From positions 78,668,798 through 78,732,797 of the forward strand of contig JALMGJ010000004.1 in assembly GCA_023362775.1 (NCBI GenBank): 64,000 nucleotides of DNA. The letters are read 5' to 3'. Below, in pieces: positions 1-11,109 of this stretch (its first letter is position 1; each line of letters opens with the position of its first letter). The notes under the pieces were generated by a model. It saw nothing but the letters and a program-made list of their open reading frames with translations. It had not been told where the DNA came from and made no database searches. The translations under genes and the position numbers were made by a program. Source of the DNA: Charina bottae (Eukaryota > Chordata > Lepidosauria > Squamata > Charinaidae).

Positions 1-1000
1 CATCAGGCCCAACAGAATCAAACTGTTCCCAGATAACAGGGTAAGTATGTACCTGTGACATGTCCCCAGATTTTGCTTCACACTTAGAGTTAAACTTGGA
101 ACGAATCTGAGCGATTTTGTCCTCCAGATGCTCAGCAAACTCTTCTGACCAGCCCTGCAAATGGGTCACCAAGCCTTTATGACCCAAAAGAGATCTAGCA
201 ATCTTAAACAGGGCTGTCGGGTGGCATTCTGCAGACGCAATAAGAGTGGAGAAATATTCACGTTTTGCCACTCTTACCGCCACAATGTAGGCCCTAATAG
301 CGACTCTAGATTGTGTCCAATCAGATTGTCTTTGTCTTTCTCCAGCGCCACTCCAGATGTCTCTTAACCCTATTCAAAACCCTCAACTCCTCCGTGAACC
401 ATGGGGAGTGACGGGTCAAACGGGGCAAGAGAGGTCGCATAGGCACGCTCCTGTCCAAGGCCCTGGCTGCTTCTTTATTCCTGGCTGCGGCCAGGACCTC
501 CGCTGAACCATGCATCAGATCTTCGGGTATAACCCCCAGCTCCCTCTGAAACCTCATTGGGTCCATAAGTCACCGGGGGTGGACCAATCAAATGGGTCCA
601 GCCTGTGGAGTGGGGCAGCACAAGAGAGCCTCAGGGTCACCAGGGTGTGGTCTGACCATAACAATGGGGACAGATCTAACTCTCCCCTCAGATCACATTG
701 CCACTGCTCGGACAAGAAAACTAAGTCTGGCGTGAGACCACTGTCCCGAGTCAGGTCCCGAATAATCTGAGACAGGCCCATGGCTGCCATGGTAGCCATG
801 AACTCCCAAGCTGCCTCCGAGGTCCATCCCAGGGACGGCAGGTTGAAGTCTGGGGAACTCCACTGCCAACCCCGAGACGCCCTCGAGCAGCTCGGGCAGG
901 GAGGTTGCTATGCAGCAGGGTTGCCATTTCCCCCTCCAGTGGACCACGTTTTGTCAGAACTCTCCATCATGACCTGTCCGTCTTGACCTGACTTCATTGA
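1..1000 (-). mobile_element. L2 LINE fragment, endonuclease C-terminus to start of RT
   Basis: On the minus strand broken reading frames encode the end of an AP endonuclease: a strand with LTPDLVFLSEQW, then the SDH-type box LLWSDHTLVTLRLSC. The region between endonuclease and RT follows (PRLTRHSPWFTEELRVLNRV). The left edge has the same sequence as 16853-17060, where it leads into L2 RT, so the element continues out of the window. Stops and frameshifts are present, so this is a dead copy. Confidence 0.85.
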
Positions 1001-1101
1001 GTTACGCAAGCCCCTTCGCCACAAGGCAGTGATCCATGAAGGGATCTATACAATACATATATTGTATTACATTTTGTATTATTATTATGTAAGTATATTG
1101 T

Positions 1102-1437
1102 GAGGGGCGTGGTGGCTCAGCAGGTAAGACGCCAGGCTTGTCGATCGGAAGATCGCAAGTTCGGAGGTTCGAATCCCTAGCCCTGCGTGCGGAGTGAGCT
1201 CCCGCACTAGCTCCAGCTCTTGCCAACCTAGCAATTCTAAAGCATGCAAATGCAAGTAAATGAATAGGTACCACTTCGGTGGGTAGGTAACAGCGTTCCG
1301 CGCGCCATGTGGCCACATGACCATGGAAGCGTCTTCGGACAACGCTGGCTCTTCGGCTAACAAGCGGAGATGAGCACCGGCCCCTAGAGTCGGACACGAC
1401 TGCACAAATGTGCGGGGGGAACCTTTACCTTTACCTT
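1102..1437 (+). mobile_element. Sauria-type SINE, full length, with target duplication
   Basis: The head resembles a tRNA gene: a box A like TGGCTCAGCAGG and a box B reading GGTTCGAATCC. The body includes GAGTCGGACACGACTG, shared with the Bov-B 3' end at about 50596, and the tail is a short ACCTTT repeat. The direct repeat AAGTATATTGT flanks it at 1091-1101 and 1438-1448. Sharing of the Bov-B tail implies mobilisation by Bov-B machinery. The copy is on the plus strand and looks young. Confidence 0.9.
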
Positions 1438-1448
1438 AAGTATATTGT

Positions 1449-3340
1449 ATTGTATAATACAATAATAAACTATACAATAGTGCATATTTCATTTTTTTCT
1501 CCAAAAGCTCAATCCAGGATACTTATAATTCCCTTTCCCAATTTAGTCCCACCACAATAATTCTATAAAATAGGTTAAGTTGCAGTATAATAACTGGTCT
1601 GAAATTATCTATGAGTTTCCATGATTGATGTTTGATTTGAATTAAGGGCCTCCCTGCTCTTAATCATACCACCATATCAACCCTCATGTTTATTTAATTA
1701 TTCTATCATAGTTGTTCACTTTTAAAGCTGCAGTTCCAGCTTTATACTTTGGAGTAAATCCTTCTGAACTAAGTTGGATCTACTATCAAGTAAACCAATG
1801 TATATGTTTGCATTGTGCATATTATTTGAAGGAAAGATTGACCATGCATTTACTTCTATTTGACATTTTATAAGAGCTTCACTTGGGTTGGATTAGGCCC
1901 ATTTTTCTTGTATTACAGACTGCCACCAAGCACATCACTTTTAAGCTGTCTTCTTAAACAGCAGTATTTCTTCTAGCAAGTGAGCATTCATAACTCACAT
2001 AGCTTTCCAGATACCTTGAATTGTAGAGATGCAAAATATGCAGCTTTGACATATACAACCATACAGAGACATTCCAGTTAATGACACTGCTATTTTCTTC
2101 AGGGTCATCTTTTCCCCATTCCTTGCAGACATCACACAGTTCCTCAACTAAGAAACCTGACAGCTGTGTCATTGGACTTTAGAAAGCAGCTGATAAAACC
2201 TGACAAGGACAAGAAGTATACAATGGTCTAGCTGTGTTTAAAGAAAAGGCTCAGATGATTTTTATGCAGCTGTAATGGAAAATGTTGCAGGTTTCCCATG
2301 TTGTTTCATAATTGCATTTATGCCGTTATACTACTCTACCCTCTACTGGCAAATTTGTAGACTTGCAGAAAGACACCTTTAAAGGGGGAAAAATAGCCTA
2401 CAAAGCCCCATTTTATTAAAATGTATTAATATCAAGTTATAGATCTGTTCTGTCAAGCATTACTACCTAAAATGGCTATTATTTTTTTTAAAAAAAGTGG
2501 ATATTAAACAATGTTAATCACTTTTACCTTAAATGATTAATGTTACTGCTGAGATCAAATAAGGCTTAAGTAGGTTTACAGACATGTTTTTATTGAAAAA
2601 TAGGTTACACAGATTTGGGGAAAATACTTATTTGCTTTACATTCTGTTTTTCTACTCAGTTAACTAACAACAGTTAGCAGCGACTGAAATACAAAATAGC
2701 AATTAAAAACACACACACACCAGTTAGTTACTACTAAAAGCTAGACAAAATAAATGCCATAATGAAGACCATTTATTGTTATTGTGTTTTCAGACAAAAA
2801 TTGGCACCATCCCACCTATGCTTCCAGTCATGTGATTTCTGGGATGTAGAGTTGGCAGCTCATATATATTTTTTAACGCTATCCTTTACACAAAGATATT
2901 TGTGCAACCTTCTCTTCAACCTCTACTAAAAGGCTTGCCAGAAAAGGAACCTGATTTTTATGTGTGTTATTTATTATCAAGCCATAATCAAAACATTTTC
3001 TCCTGGGGCCATTTTTCCAGTTGCAAGGGGTTTTTATTTGCAGATAAGATCATAGTCCTTTTGAGGCCAGTTGAGTGAGAGATGTCTTGCAGTTCTGTTT
3101 AAATATATATGTTTAGGGTTCTACATATATTCTCTCTAAAGTAGATAGTCCAGACATAGAACCATGACATCCTTTTATTTTAATCACCAGAAATGGTCTG
3201 ATATTTCTAAGGGTTTTAGGAAAGTCTGCTCCCAAGTTTTACAAACTCACCATGTAGAAACACTAAGTTACTTTACTGATTAATGAGAATAGATGTTGCT
3301 AAATTGATGAAGGTTACTATTAATGTAATTTAAGTTATTC
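1449..3340. other. Unassigned AT-rich intergenic sequence
   Basis: No gene, RNA or recognisable transposon was seen. It contains only short simple runs such as a (CA)n tract near 2711. A short open frame at 1954-2172 on the minus strand has no recognisable similarity. Confidence 0.5.
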
Positions 3341-3983
3341 AATTGAGGCCCCACCTGATTCCAAATTGACTCTGGATGATGTACAATAAAACCAAACAAA
3401 ACAGAAAATACAATATAATTAAATTATAATAGAAAATAAGAATTGATGGCAAATCCAGCTAAAACACCCACACCCCTAAAGAAATCCAACAGGGGCCCCA
3501 TTTACCTTAACCCAAGGCCTGGGAGAACAGTCAATCTTTAAGGCTTTCTGGAATGCCACCAGGGAGAGTCACACAGATCTCCAAGGGAACTTCATTCCAG
3601 AGGGTGATGCCACAAGAGAGAAGGCACAGTTCCTGGGTTCTGATAGATGACACTGTTTAATTGGAGGGACCTTGAGTGCACCAACCCTGTCAGCTGGTAC
3701 CCACTGGGCAAATACCACAGGAAGTAGGTGGTCTCTCATATAACTAAGCCCTATGTCATAATGGGCTTCATAGGTCATAAAAGCGCCTTGAATTGTACTC
3801 ATAAGCATATTAGTAATCAGTGAAGCTCACAAAACAGGGCTGACACATGGGCATACAGAGGCATATCCATCACTACCTGTGTTACTGCATTCTGGATCAT
3901 TTGAAGTTTCCAAGAGCAGCCCATATAGAACACATTTCAGTGGCTGAGCTGTGAGGTGACTAGGGAATGAGTGACTGTCTGAA

Positions 3984-4314
3984 AAAAGGTAAAGGTTCCC
4001 CCTGCACATTTGTGCAGTCGTGTCCGACTCTAGGGGCTAGTGCTCATCTCCGTTTGTTAGCCGAAGAGCCAGCGTTGTCTGAAAATGCTTCCATGGTCAT
4101 GTGGCTGGCATGACGCACGCACAAAACGCTGTTACCATCCCACCAAAGTGGTACCTATTAATCTACTTGCATTTGCATGCTTTTGAATTGCTAGGTTGGC
4201 AAGAGCTGGGGCTAGTGCGAGAGCTCACTCCGTCATGCGGGACTAGGGATTCGAACCTCCGATCTTCTGATCGACAAGCCTGGCGTCTTACCCACTGAGC
4301 CACCATGCCCCTTA
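3984..4314 (-). mobile_element. Sauria-type SINE inserted in L2
   Basis: This is the same family as 1102-1437 in reverse orientation. The tRNA-like head is at the right end (box B complement near 4250) and the Bov-B-like tail at the left. The direct repeat ACTGTCTGAA at 3974-3983 and 4315-4324 flanks it. Removing one repeat and the element restores continuity with other L2 copies. Confidence 0.88.
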
Positions 4315-4504
4315 ACTGTCTGAAGGGCCTCCTAATTTATGAAAGGGTGCAACTGATACACCAGATGAAGTTGTGGAAAGGACTTCCTGTCCACAGCTGC
4401 CATTTGCTCATCAAGCAGGAACTGTGAGTACAGGAAGATCCCCAAAATTATACACCATTCTTGAATGGGGAAGTACAACCTCATCCAAGGTTAAACATGG
4501 AATA

Positions 4505-5108
4505 TGTCCTGTTTCAGGTCTCAAACTCACACACACACAGTTACTAGGTGAGGAAACCAATTTACTCAAGGCTAAGCAGATAACAGCAGACAAGGGAAGA
4601 AATGTAAATCAATAAAGCCTCTTGGAAAGAAAGCTTGCCTGGGTTGTTTCACTTTCAACAGGAGCATGCAGAAGAGTAGTCAAAATCCAGTCCAAAGTTC
4701 AGAAAGCCAAGTCAGGTTAGTCAGCCAGTCCAAGGTCAGAATTTCATGAGCAGGATTCACAGCAATGACATGCCAAAGCAAGAAATCAAAGAGTTGTTCC
4801 CAGTGGAAAACATGGGTTAGGGCCGCCTCTTAAATCAGGCTGCAGCCAGCTGTCTTTAATTAAGAGAGTTACTCCCTTGCTTAGCAAGGAGCCTCTTTGA
4901 GTGTCTTTGCTCTGCTCTCCACTCTACTCACCTAGTGCAAGGGCTTGGAGGCTATACTTAATCATCTGACTGCTCCAGCTGTTCTGATGGTGCCTGTGTT
5001 TGATCAGCCTCAGATGATTCCTGGCTTGGTGTCTCCTGAGGCTGACATTCCACTGGTTCAGCTGGAGCAGCTTCCTCAGAGTCAGAGTCAGAGTCCTGGG
5101 CCATGACA
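4505..5108 (-). mobile_element. Solo LTR with 5-bp target duplication
   Basis: Read on the minus strand the element starts TGTCATGGCCCAGG and ends AGGACA, so it has TG...CA ends. It is flanked by GAATA (plus strand) at 4500-4504 and 5109-5113, and is 604 bp long. A 5-bp duplication fits Ty3/gypsy or some ERV families. No internal region, primer-binding site or second LTR adjoins it, so it is a solo LTR left by recombination. It begins with a short open frame rich in Asp, Ser and Glu (MAQDSDSDSEE), which I do not take to be a gene. Confidence 0.8.
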
Positions 5109-6210
5109 GAATATTCCCAGATCCAGGTGGCCCTAATACCACAGCCATTCAGGCTTGTTAGGATTGAGTCAGGGTTGGATCCTCTCCATCCAGGCCCATA
5201 CAGTCTGCAAGCACTAGGACAGAACTTTGACATCTTCACTAAGCTGGCATGGGATTGACAGACATAATTGGGCATCATCAGCATATTTATGATACTGAAC
5301 CCCAAATCTGCAGATGACCTCACCCAGCCATTTCACATAGATATTGAACAAGAGTGAAGAGAGAGTTGTGCCCTGTGCACCCCACAAAGCAGGGGCCTAG
5401 GGAGTGACCACTTCCCCCAAGCCAACCAATTAGAACTGGCCCCAAAAGGAGGAAGAGAACCACCATAAAATGATACCATCAATACCCAACCCCCATAGCT
5501 GATTCAGAAGGATACTATGGTCAATAGTATCAAAAGCCTATGAGAGATCAAAGAGCACAAGGCTGATTGTACCACCTCCATCCTAGCTCTGCCACAGGCC
5601 ATCTACCAATGCGATCAAGGATATCTCCATACTGAATTTTAGCCTGAAACCTGCTGAAATGGGTAATATGCCTCTTCCAGGGCCCTCTGAAACTGCAGTC
5701 CAACCACCTTCTCAACAACCTTCCCTAAAAAGGGAAGGTTGGAAACAGGGTTATAATTGTCTAAGATTGTTGGGTCCAGGGATGCCCTGTTGAGGAGGGG
5801 GCACAACACTGCCTCTTTCAAGACTGAAGATACCACCCCTTCCCTCAAAGGGGCCACCATCTGTAGAGAGCAAGGAAGATGACATTGATGGAAATATACA
5901 GGAACCATTTCCTAGTTTTAGCCTTCCTGTTGAGGTGGTTTTCTGGTCTGGTCTGTCTAGTGGGTCTATCAGCATGAATAGAACTACAATTCACCTCTCT
6001 GGCCACCTTAACTAACCAGGAGGGACCTGGTTCCAACAAACAGGTGGCCAAAGTAACAGCGCCAAGAGCCATGTCCACTTACTCAAGAGTTACCAATTCA
6101 AATTCACATGTCCTATTTCCAACTCTTAAACTACCTCTAATCCTGATGCTGAATTAAAGTGCTTTCCACCAGTCCCTGAGCCAGAGGAAACTGCTGATTG
6201 TGTGCCACTC

Positions 6211-6275
6211 TTATAGAATAATAGAATAGAATAGAATAGAATAGAATAGAATAGAATAGAATAGAATAGAATAAT
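6211..6275. repeat. (AATAG)n microsatellite
   Basis: About twelve near-perfect copies of a GAATA/AATAG pentamer lie between the L2 fragment and an AT-rich stretch. The next bases (AATAACTTTATTGTCATCCC) look like a retroelement 3' tail that I cannot assign. Confidence 0.95.
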
Positions 6276-6589
6276 AACTTTATTGTCATCCCACTATACA
6301 AGTGCACAATAGAATGAAATTTCGTTGCAGTTGGCTCACAAATTCACTCAAGCAATAAAATACTAATGATAATAATAAAAAACCATAATTACTATAAAAT
6401 ACCCATTCTTATAAAATATACATTCTTAAAAAATATACATTCTTTAACTCACAAAAGAACCTATTTGGCATTCCAGAATCCAATAGCCTGGGGGACAAAG
6501 CTGTTTCCCAATCAATTTCTCCAGGATGTCTTCCAACAATGCACCCATCACCATTGTAACTGAGTCCATCCACCTTACTGCAGTCATCT

Positions 6590-7480
6590 TCTCTTTTCTT
6601 CCATTCCCAGCATTATAGATTTCTTTATTTAGGTCTTTGCACCATGTGTCTGAAGTATAATAAGCTGATCTTGGTCATTTGTGTCTCGAGTGAGAAATCT
6701 GGATTGATTTATGATCCATTTGTTTGTTGGTTTGTTTTTACTATCCATGGTGTTCTCAAGAGTATTCTTCAACACCAAAGTTCAAAAGTATCAATATTCT
6801 TTCTGTCATGATTCTTCAAAGTCCAATTTTTGCTTCTATAGAGTGTCATTGCTTGCACAATTTTGATCTTTGTAGCTATAGACATGTCACAAGAGCTGAA
6901 TATTTTTATGAATACCTTCACTGCTATCCTACCAAGTGCTAATCTACAGCTTATTTCTTGAGTCCTGATTCCTTTTCTAATGATAGTCAATCCTAAAAGG
7001 CAGAAGCTATCCACCACTTCACTATTTTCACTATCTATTCTAAGGTTGGTTGGTGTATCTGTTGTTTGCAGTTTGGTCTTCTTATGTTTTAATCTTAGAC
7101 CCATTTTTCCCTCTGCTCCTTGCCTTTCAATAGCCCTTCCAGATCATTTGCATTTTCAACTATCAGGGTAGTGTCATCAGCAAAGCCCAAATTATTGATG
7201 CATTTAATAATTTAAAACCACACTCTTCTTCTAATCCAGTTTCCCTCAATATATATTCACAATATGTTTAATAAATAAGGAAAGAGAATACAGCCTTTTG
7301 CTGACTAGGAGCTAGTCTGTTTTGCCATGTTTCATCTGGACCATGGCTTCCTGTCCTGTGTATAGGTTTTGTATGAAGACAATGAAATGTTATGGGGTTC
7401 CTGTTTTCCTAAGGACATTCCACAGCTTTACATGGTCGACTGTACTGGCATAAAATTTGCTTTCCCCAGTAGGCACAATG
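6590..7480 (-). mobile_element. Degenerate RTE-type LINE fragment
   Basis: Minus-strand frames encode pieces of an RTE/Bov-B-like reverse transcriptase. One piece, from about 7400-7470, reads TVDHVKLWNVLRKTGTP, near the KAFDxVDH motif. A later piece, in 6769-7104, reads LGLTIIRKGIRTQEI and then ATKIKIVQAMTLYRSKNWTL. The order on the minus strand is correct for an RT. There are many stops and no catalytic YADD was found. Confidence 0.65.
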
Positions 7481-9789
7481 CTGGGAAATGATTGTCCTTT
7501 TTTACAGTGTATCAGCCATATTAAATATAGGCATTGATAAATGTCAGCCATTATGTTTCCTTTTCCTCCCAGCAAACATCATCAGTCAACAGAAAAATGT
7601 CTACCAGCCAATCACCTTTATATGGGTTGGGCCTGGGGACTAGGTTTGGGACAAGGCAAATTATGTCAGACGGCTAAACCAGCAAATTTCGCTATCTGTC
7701 AAAATTTGTTCTGGTTTGGCACAAGTATTTTTGTGTGGAGTGTTAATTAGTTCTCTCTTCAGTATGGTCATCAGAGGTTTGTGATCAGCTTTAGCTATAA
7801 ACTTCTTCCCATATAGATAGGAATTGTTTGCATCCAAGTGTCTTTTTTATCTGAACATATATTTGTATAGGCAGGACCAATGTAACCATTATGTTCCTGG
7901 ACTCAGATTTAAATCCCCCTTCTGCCATGACGCTTACCTGGGCTAGTTATTATCTTTCTGCCCAACTTACCTCATAGAAGTTTTGTTGTGCGGATAAAGA
8001 TAAGGGGTAACTCCACATATGCCATTTTGACATCCATAGAATAAAAATGGATATAAATATGATGAAAACTGATACTCTAAGAACTAGTTAAGTAGACTAG
8101 CTTAGAAACAAAACCTTTCCACTGTAAATGGGATTTTGATCAAATGCTTATTACAGTGTGTTAGCACTCACTATCATATAATTGTACAGTTGAAAGGACC
8201 ATTTAAGCCACCAACTCCAATAGCATCTTCTGGGCAGTGATAAAAATGAATGCTAATATTGTGGGGTAATTAAGCAATTTATTTACAATGTTTAATGCAG
8301 GAGACTTCTGAGTAATGATCAGTAGATTCCCTGCCATCTTTTCCCCTCCCACTCAGAGTCACCTACCAGTGGGAAAAATAACCACCAATCATTCTGCAGA
8401 ACATGTGGCAGAGGGAGACTTGGGGCACTCCAAGAAATCCAGCCAATCAATTTTTGTTTGTGTTTTGCCATAGGAGTGTTGGTCTCCTTTGAGATCTATA
8501 GTCCTATGGGGAGAAAAACAAAAACACCAGTACAGCCCAAAAGTAAAGCATAGTCCTGGTCACCAAGAGAAGGAATCATCCTGCATGGAAAACAGTGCAG
8601 ATGCCTTCATCGTTGGAATAACTGCTCTGACCTTTCTCCTTCCTTCCTTCCTTCCTTCCTTCCTTCCTTCCTTCCTTCCTTCCTTCCCCCTTTCCTTTTT
8701 CCTTTTCATTTACTTTCAGAGTGCTTCAAAAAGTCTTGTTTCCCTTCATTGTACATAAAAGTCACTCATTTACCTTTACCTCTGATAAAACGATTTTACT
8801 AATGGGAGAACAGCCAGTTAGTATTTGCTGGAGTTTATTTAATCAGTGAGTATAAGCTTGGGGTTTGTTTATCTGCCTTGTTTCCCTCCCACTTCCCTTT
8901 CTATTTCTTTACCCAGAAAATTTTCATCATCCTCTTTCACCTTACAGTGGGTTAAACCCCCTGGCCAATCAAATTCTTTGATGATTGACTATTCCCCAAA
9001 CACATCTGTTTCTCTCCCATACCCCATACCCCATTTGAACAGGACTATCTCCTTTGAGATCAAGAGTGATACAAGGATAGAAACATTTTTTAATTGGAAA
9101 AAAAAACTTACTGCAGTAGATATCAAGGATTTCTGGTAACCATTTCTTCAGTTCTAGCAACAATGAAATATTTCTTTCTCCCTCCCTCCAAGTTAGACTG
9201 CTGAAAACAGGCAGAGGATGGAACATGATAACAGATAATCATAATTGGGGTCTCACTCCCTTCTGATAGTCAAAAGTAATCCTGATTTTAAGATTTTCAC
9301 ATTATGCATGATTGTTGGGTTTCTATAAAAAACCCAAGCAGATCTTGAACGTTTGCCCATACCACTCATTGTTTGTGGGCATATGGGAGAAAAAAAAAGA
9401 CTGGAGGTTATAAAATGCTAGAATTGGGATGAATGAAGATCTATGAGATCTATAATATGCCTTTCCATCTCTCCTCTCTAACACATTCTGGATCCCAACC
9501 CCCGTTTGATGAAACTAGTAGTCCATTTACTTTTGAGATACGACAGTCAATAAACCTATCGGAGGAGGAGGAGGAAAGGAAATTAAGTATTGGATGTAGT
9601 GAATGGACAAGCAAACTACTCCTATCCCATATTCATGAACAGCCAGATGAATTCAAGTTTCACTTCAATTTGTCATCTCAGACATGGAATCTATATTTCT
9701 ACAAGTGACAGTTGTATGCTCTAGGTCATGTACAAAGTCAGATTACCTTATTTATTTATTTTTTGCCAGATGGAAAAAAAAACAGTATT
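7481..9789. other. Unassigned intergenic sequence
   Basis: Apart from the (CCTT)n tract nothing was recognised on either strand. The open frames of 60-97 codons here lack known motifs and have no splice or promoter context. Confidence 0.45.
8638..8698. repeat. (CCTT)n microsatellite
   Basis: About twelve perfect copies of the tetramer TTCC followed by a pyrimidine-rich tail. It gives a run of Leu-Pro-Ser in one frame, which is an artefact. Confidence 0.97.
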
Positions 9790-10095
9790 TCTTTTAGAAG
9801 CAATATAGATGTTGGGAACTTGGGCTGAGAAGCAAAATGGGGCACTTTGAATTGTACCCAGAAGTCAACCAGTAATCATTGCAGCTCGTGAAGCAGTGAT
9901 GACACTGGGCATAGTGAGGAGCACCCATTATTGCCCACACCCCTGCATTTTTGACCAGATGTAGCTTTCAGATGATCTTCAAGGGCAGCCTCATTTAAAG
10001 CATATTGCAATAGTCCAATAGTGAGGTGAGTAGAGCATGAGCAACTGACTGAACGGCCTCCTGATCAATGAAAGGGCTCACTAGTGCACAAGCTA
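9790..10095 (-). mobile_element. L2 LINE 3' fragment
   Basis: The sequence matches the L2 C-terminal/3' region seen at 3680-4340 and 16000-16330 (for example GAACGGCCTCCTGATCAATG near 10053). It is cut on its right side by the DNA transposon that begins near 10097. Confidence 0.65.
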
Positions 10096-10686
10096 AAGTA
10101 GTCTTCACTTACTGACCGGCCACTTAAAGGCCGTTCGAAGTTATGATGGTACCCCAAAAGTAGATTTCTGACTGGGGCCCGAAATTACGACCCTCCCAAG
10201 GCCTCAGCGATCACATGACCTGAATTCAGCAATCCTGGAAGCGGTGGCCATTTTGGATCACGTGACCATCCTTTGGTACCAGGAAGTCCTCCAGGCTTAC
10301 GACACTGGATTTCTGAGGCAGCAGGCCCAGTCACATGGTCACACTACTACCAGTGATTTAGAAGCCGGCAGAAGGAGACTTGAGTGTGCTTTACTGTACA
10401 GGAAAGGTAAGTATTTTTTCCATACAGTACTGTATGCTTGCCTTTAACTTTTTCCCAGTTTTTGTTTAACTTAAGTAGATATTTGTATGGTGGCATGCAT
10501 GTTCCATCCTCTGCCTGTTTAATTTTTAATTATATTTAACAAAACTGAATGCTGGTTTACTGTTTTTAAAACAGTTGTTTTATAAAAATCAGAGTTATAT
10601 ACAGTACTGTACAGTAACAAAAGCTGCAGTTTACTACAGCAGGGAAAAAAAGTTACAGTGCTGTACAGTACCTTTAAACCCAGTAC

Positions 10687-10714
10687 CTTTGTTCTACTGT
10701 ACTGTAGAACAAAG
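10687..10714. repeat. Perfect 11-bp stem palindrome inside the DNA transposon
   Basis: CTTTGTTCTAC at 10687-10697 is followed by a 6-base loop and its exact reverse complement at 10704-10714. It is one of a group of TGTACTGTA-type palindromes between 10420 and 10720. Confidence 0.9.
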
Positions 10715-10871
10715 ATTCCAATGAAGACCTTACAGTAAAAGTTTTTAATAATCAACCAGTAATATTAGTTGAAAATAACAGTAATATTAACTGAGAATAC
10801 TACTACTGTAGCCACAGAAGCATTTTCATAGTCATGTTTTGGTGGAAAACATATGACTATCATACTCTGCC

Positions 10872-10886
10872 CCCCCCCCCCCCCAG
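10872..10886. repeat. Poly(C) tract
   Basis: A run of about fifteen C within the DNA transposon. It is likely to be length-variable. Confidence 0.9.
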
Positions 10887-11109
10887 TACTGCAAAGTAAC
10901 TCCTGGTTTGCTTAACAACCGTGCCATTCATTTAAAGACTGAAGGAAACCACAAGCCCCGATCTTGAATCACTTAATGACTGTTGTGACTCACTTAACAA
11001 CCGCGGTAAAAAAGGTTGTAAAAATTAGTCTGGACTCACTTAACAACTGTTATGACTTATAACCGGAAATCTGGGCTCAATTGTGGTCGTTAAGTGAAGA
11101 CTACCTGTA

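Larger units (their letters stand above)
3340..6180 (-). mobile_element. Old L2 LINE, interrupted by a SINE and a solo LTR
   Basis: The 3' UTR lies near 3340-3420. The C-terminal region is at about 3540-3983 and 4325-4500, and the RT region at 5109-6180, where PVSNLPFLGKVVEKVVGLQF can be read on the minus strand near 5639-5908. A SINE (3984-4314) and an LTR (4505-5108) split it, each with flanking duplications. Many stops show it is much older than the L2 pair at 13.8-17.1 kb. Confidence 0.75.
10097..11108. mobile_element. Non-autonomous DNA transposon with about 20-bp inverted ends
   Basis: The left end GTAGTCTTCACTTACTGACC is the inverted copy of the right end, which reads GGTCGTTAAGTGAAGACTACCTGT over 11085-11108. 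Inside are further blocks of the motif ACTTAACAAC and several TACAGTACTGTA palindromes. No transposase frame exists. The same family occurs at 32245-32589. The superfamily is uncertain: hAT is my guess from the end structure, and no clear target duplication was seen. Confidence 0.7.

Noticed and set aside
1102..1180. tRNA-like sequence with box A and box B
   Set aside because: It is the head of a SINE repeated at 3984-4314, 25770-26107 and 46026-46130. The acceptor stem and CCA context of a real tRNA gene are not evident.
6211..6275. CRISPR-like or satellite array
   Set aside because: It is a simple pentanucleotide microsatellite without spacers, in a vertebrate genome.
10687..10714. Hairpin as a transcription terminator
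   Set aside because: It is inside a DNA transposon in a eukaryotic intergenic region, so a bacterial-type terminator is not meaningful.
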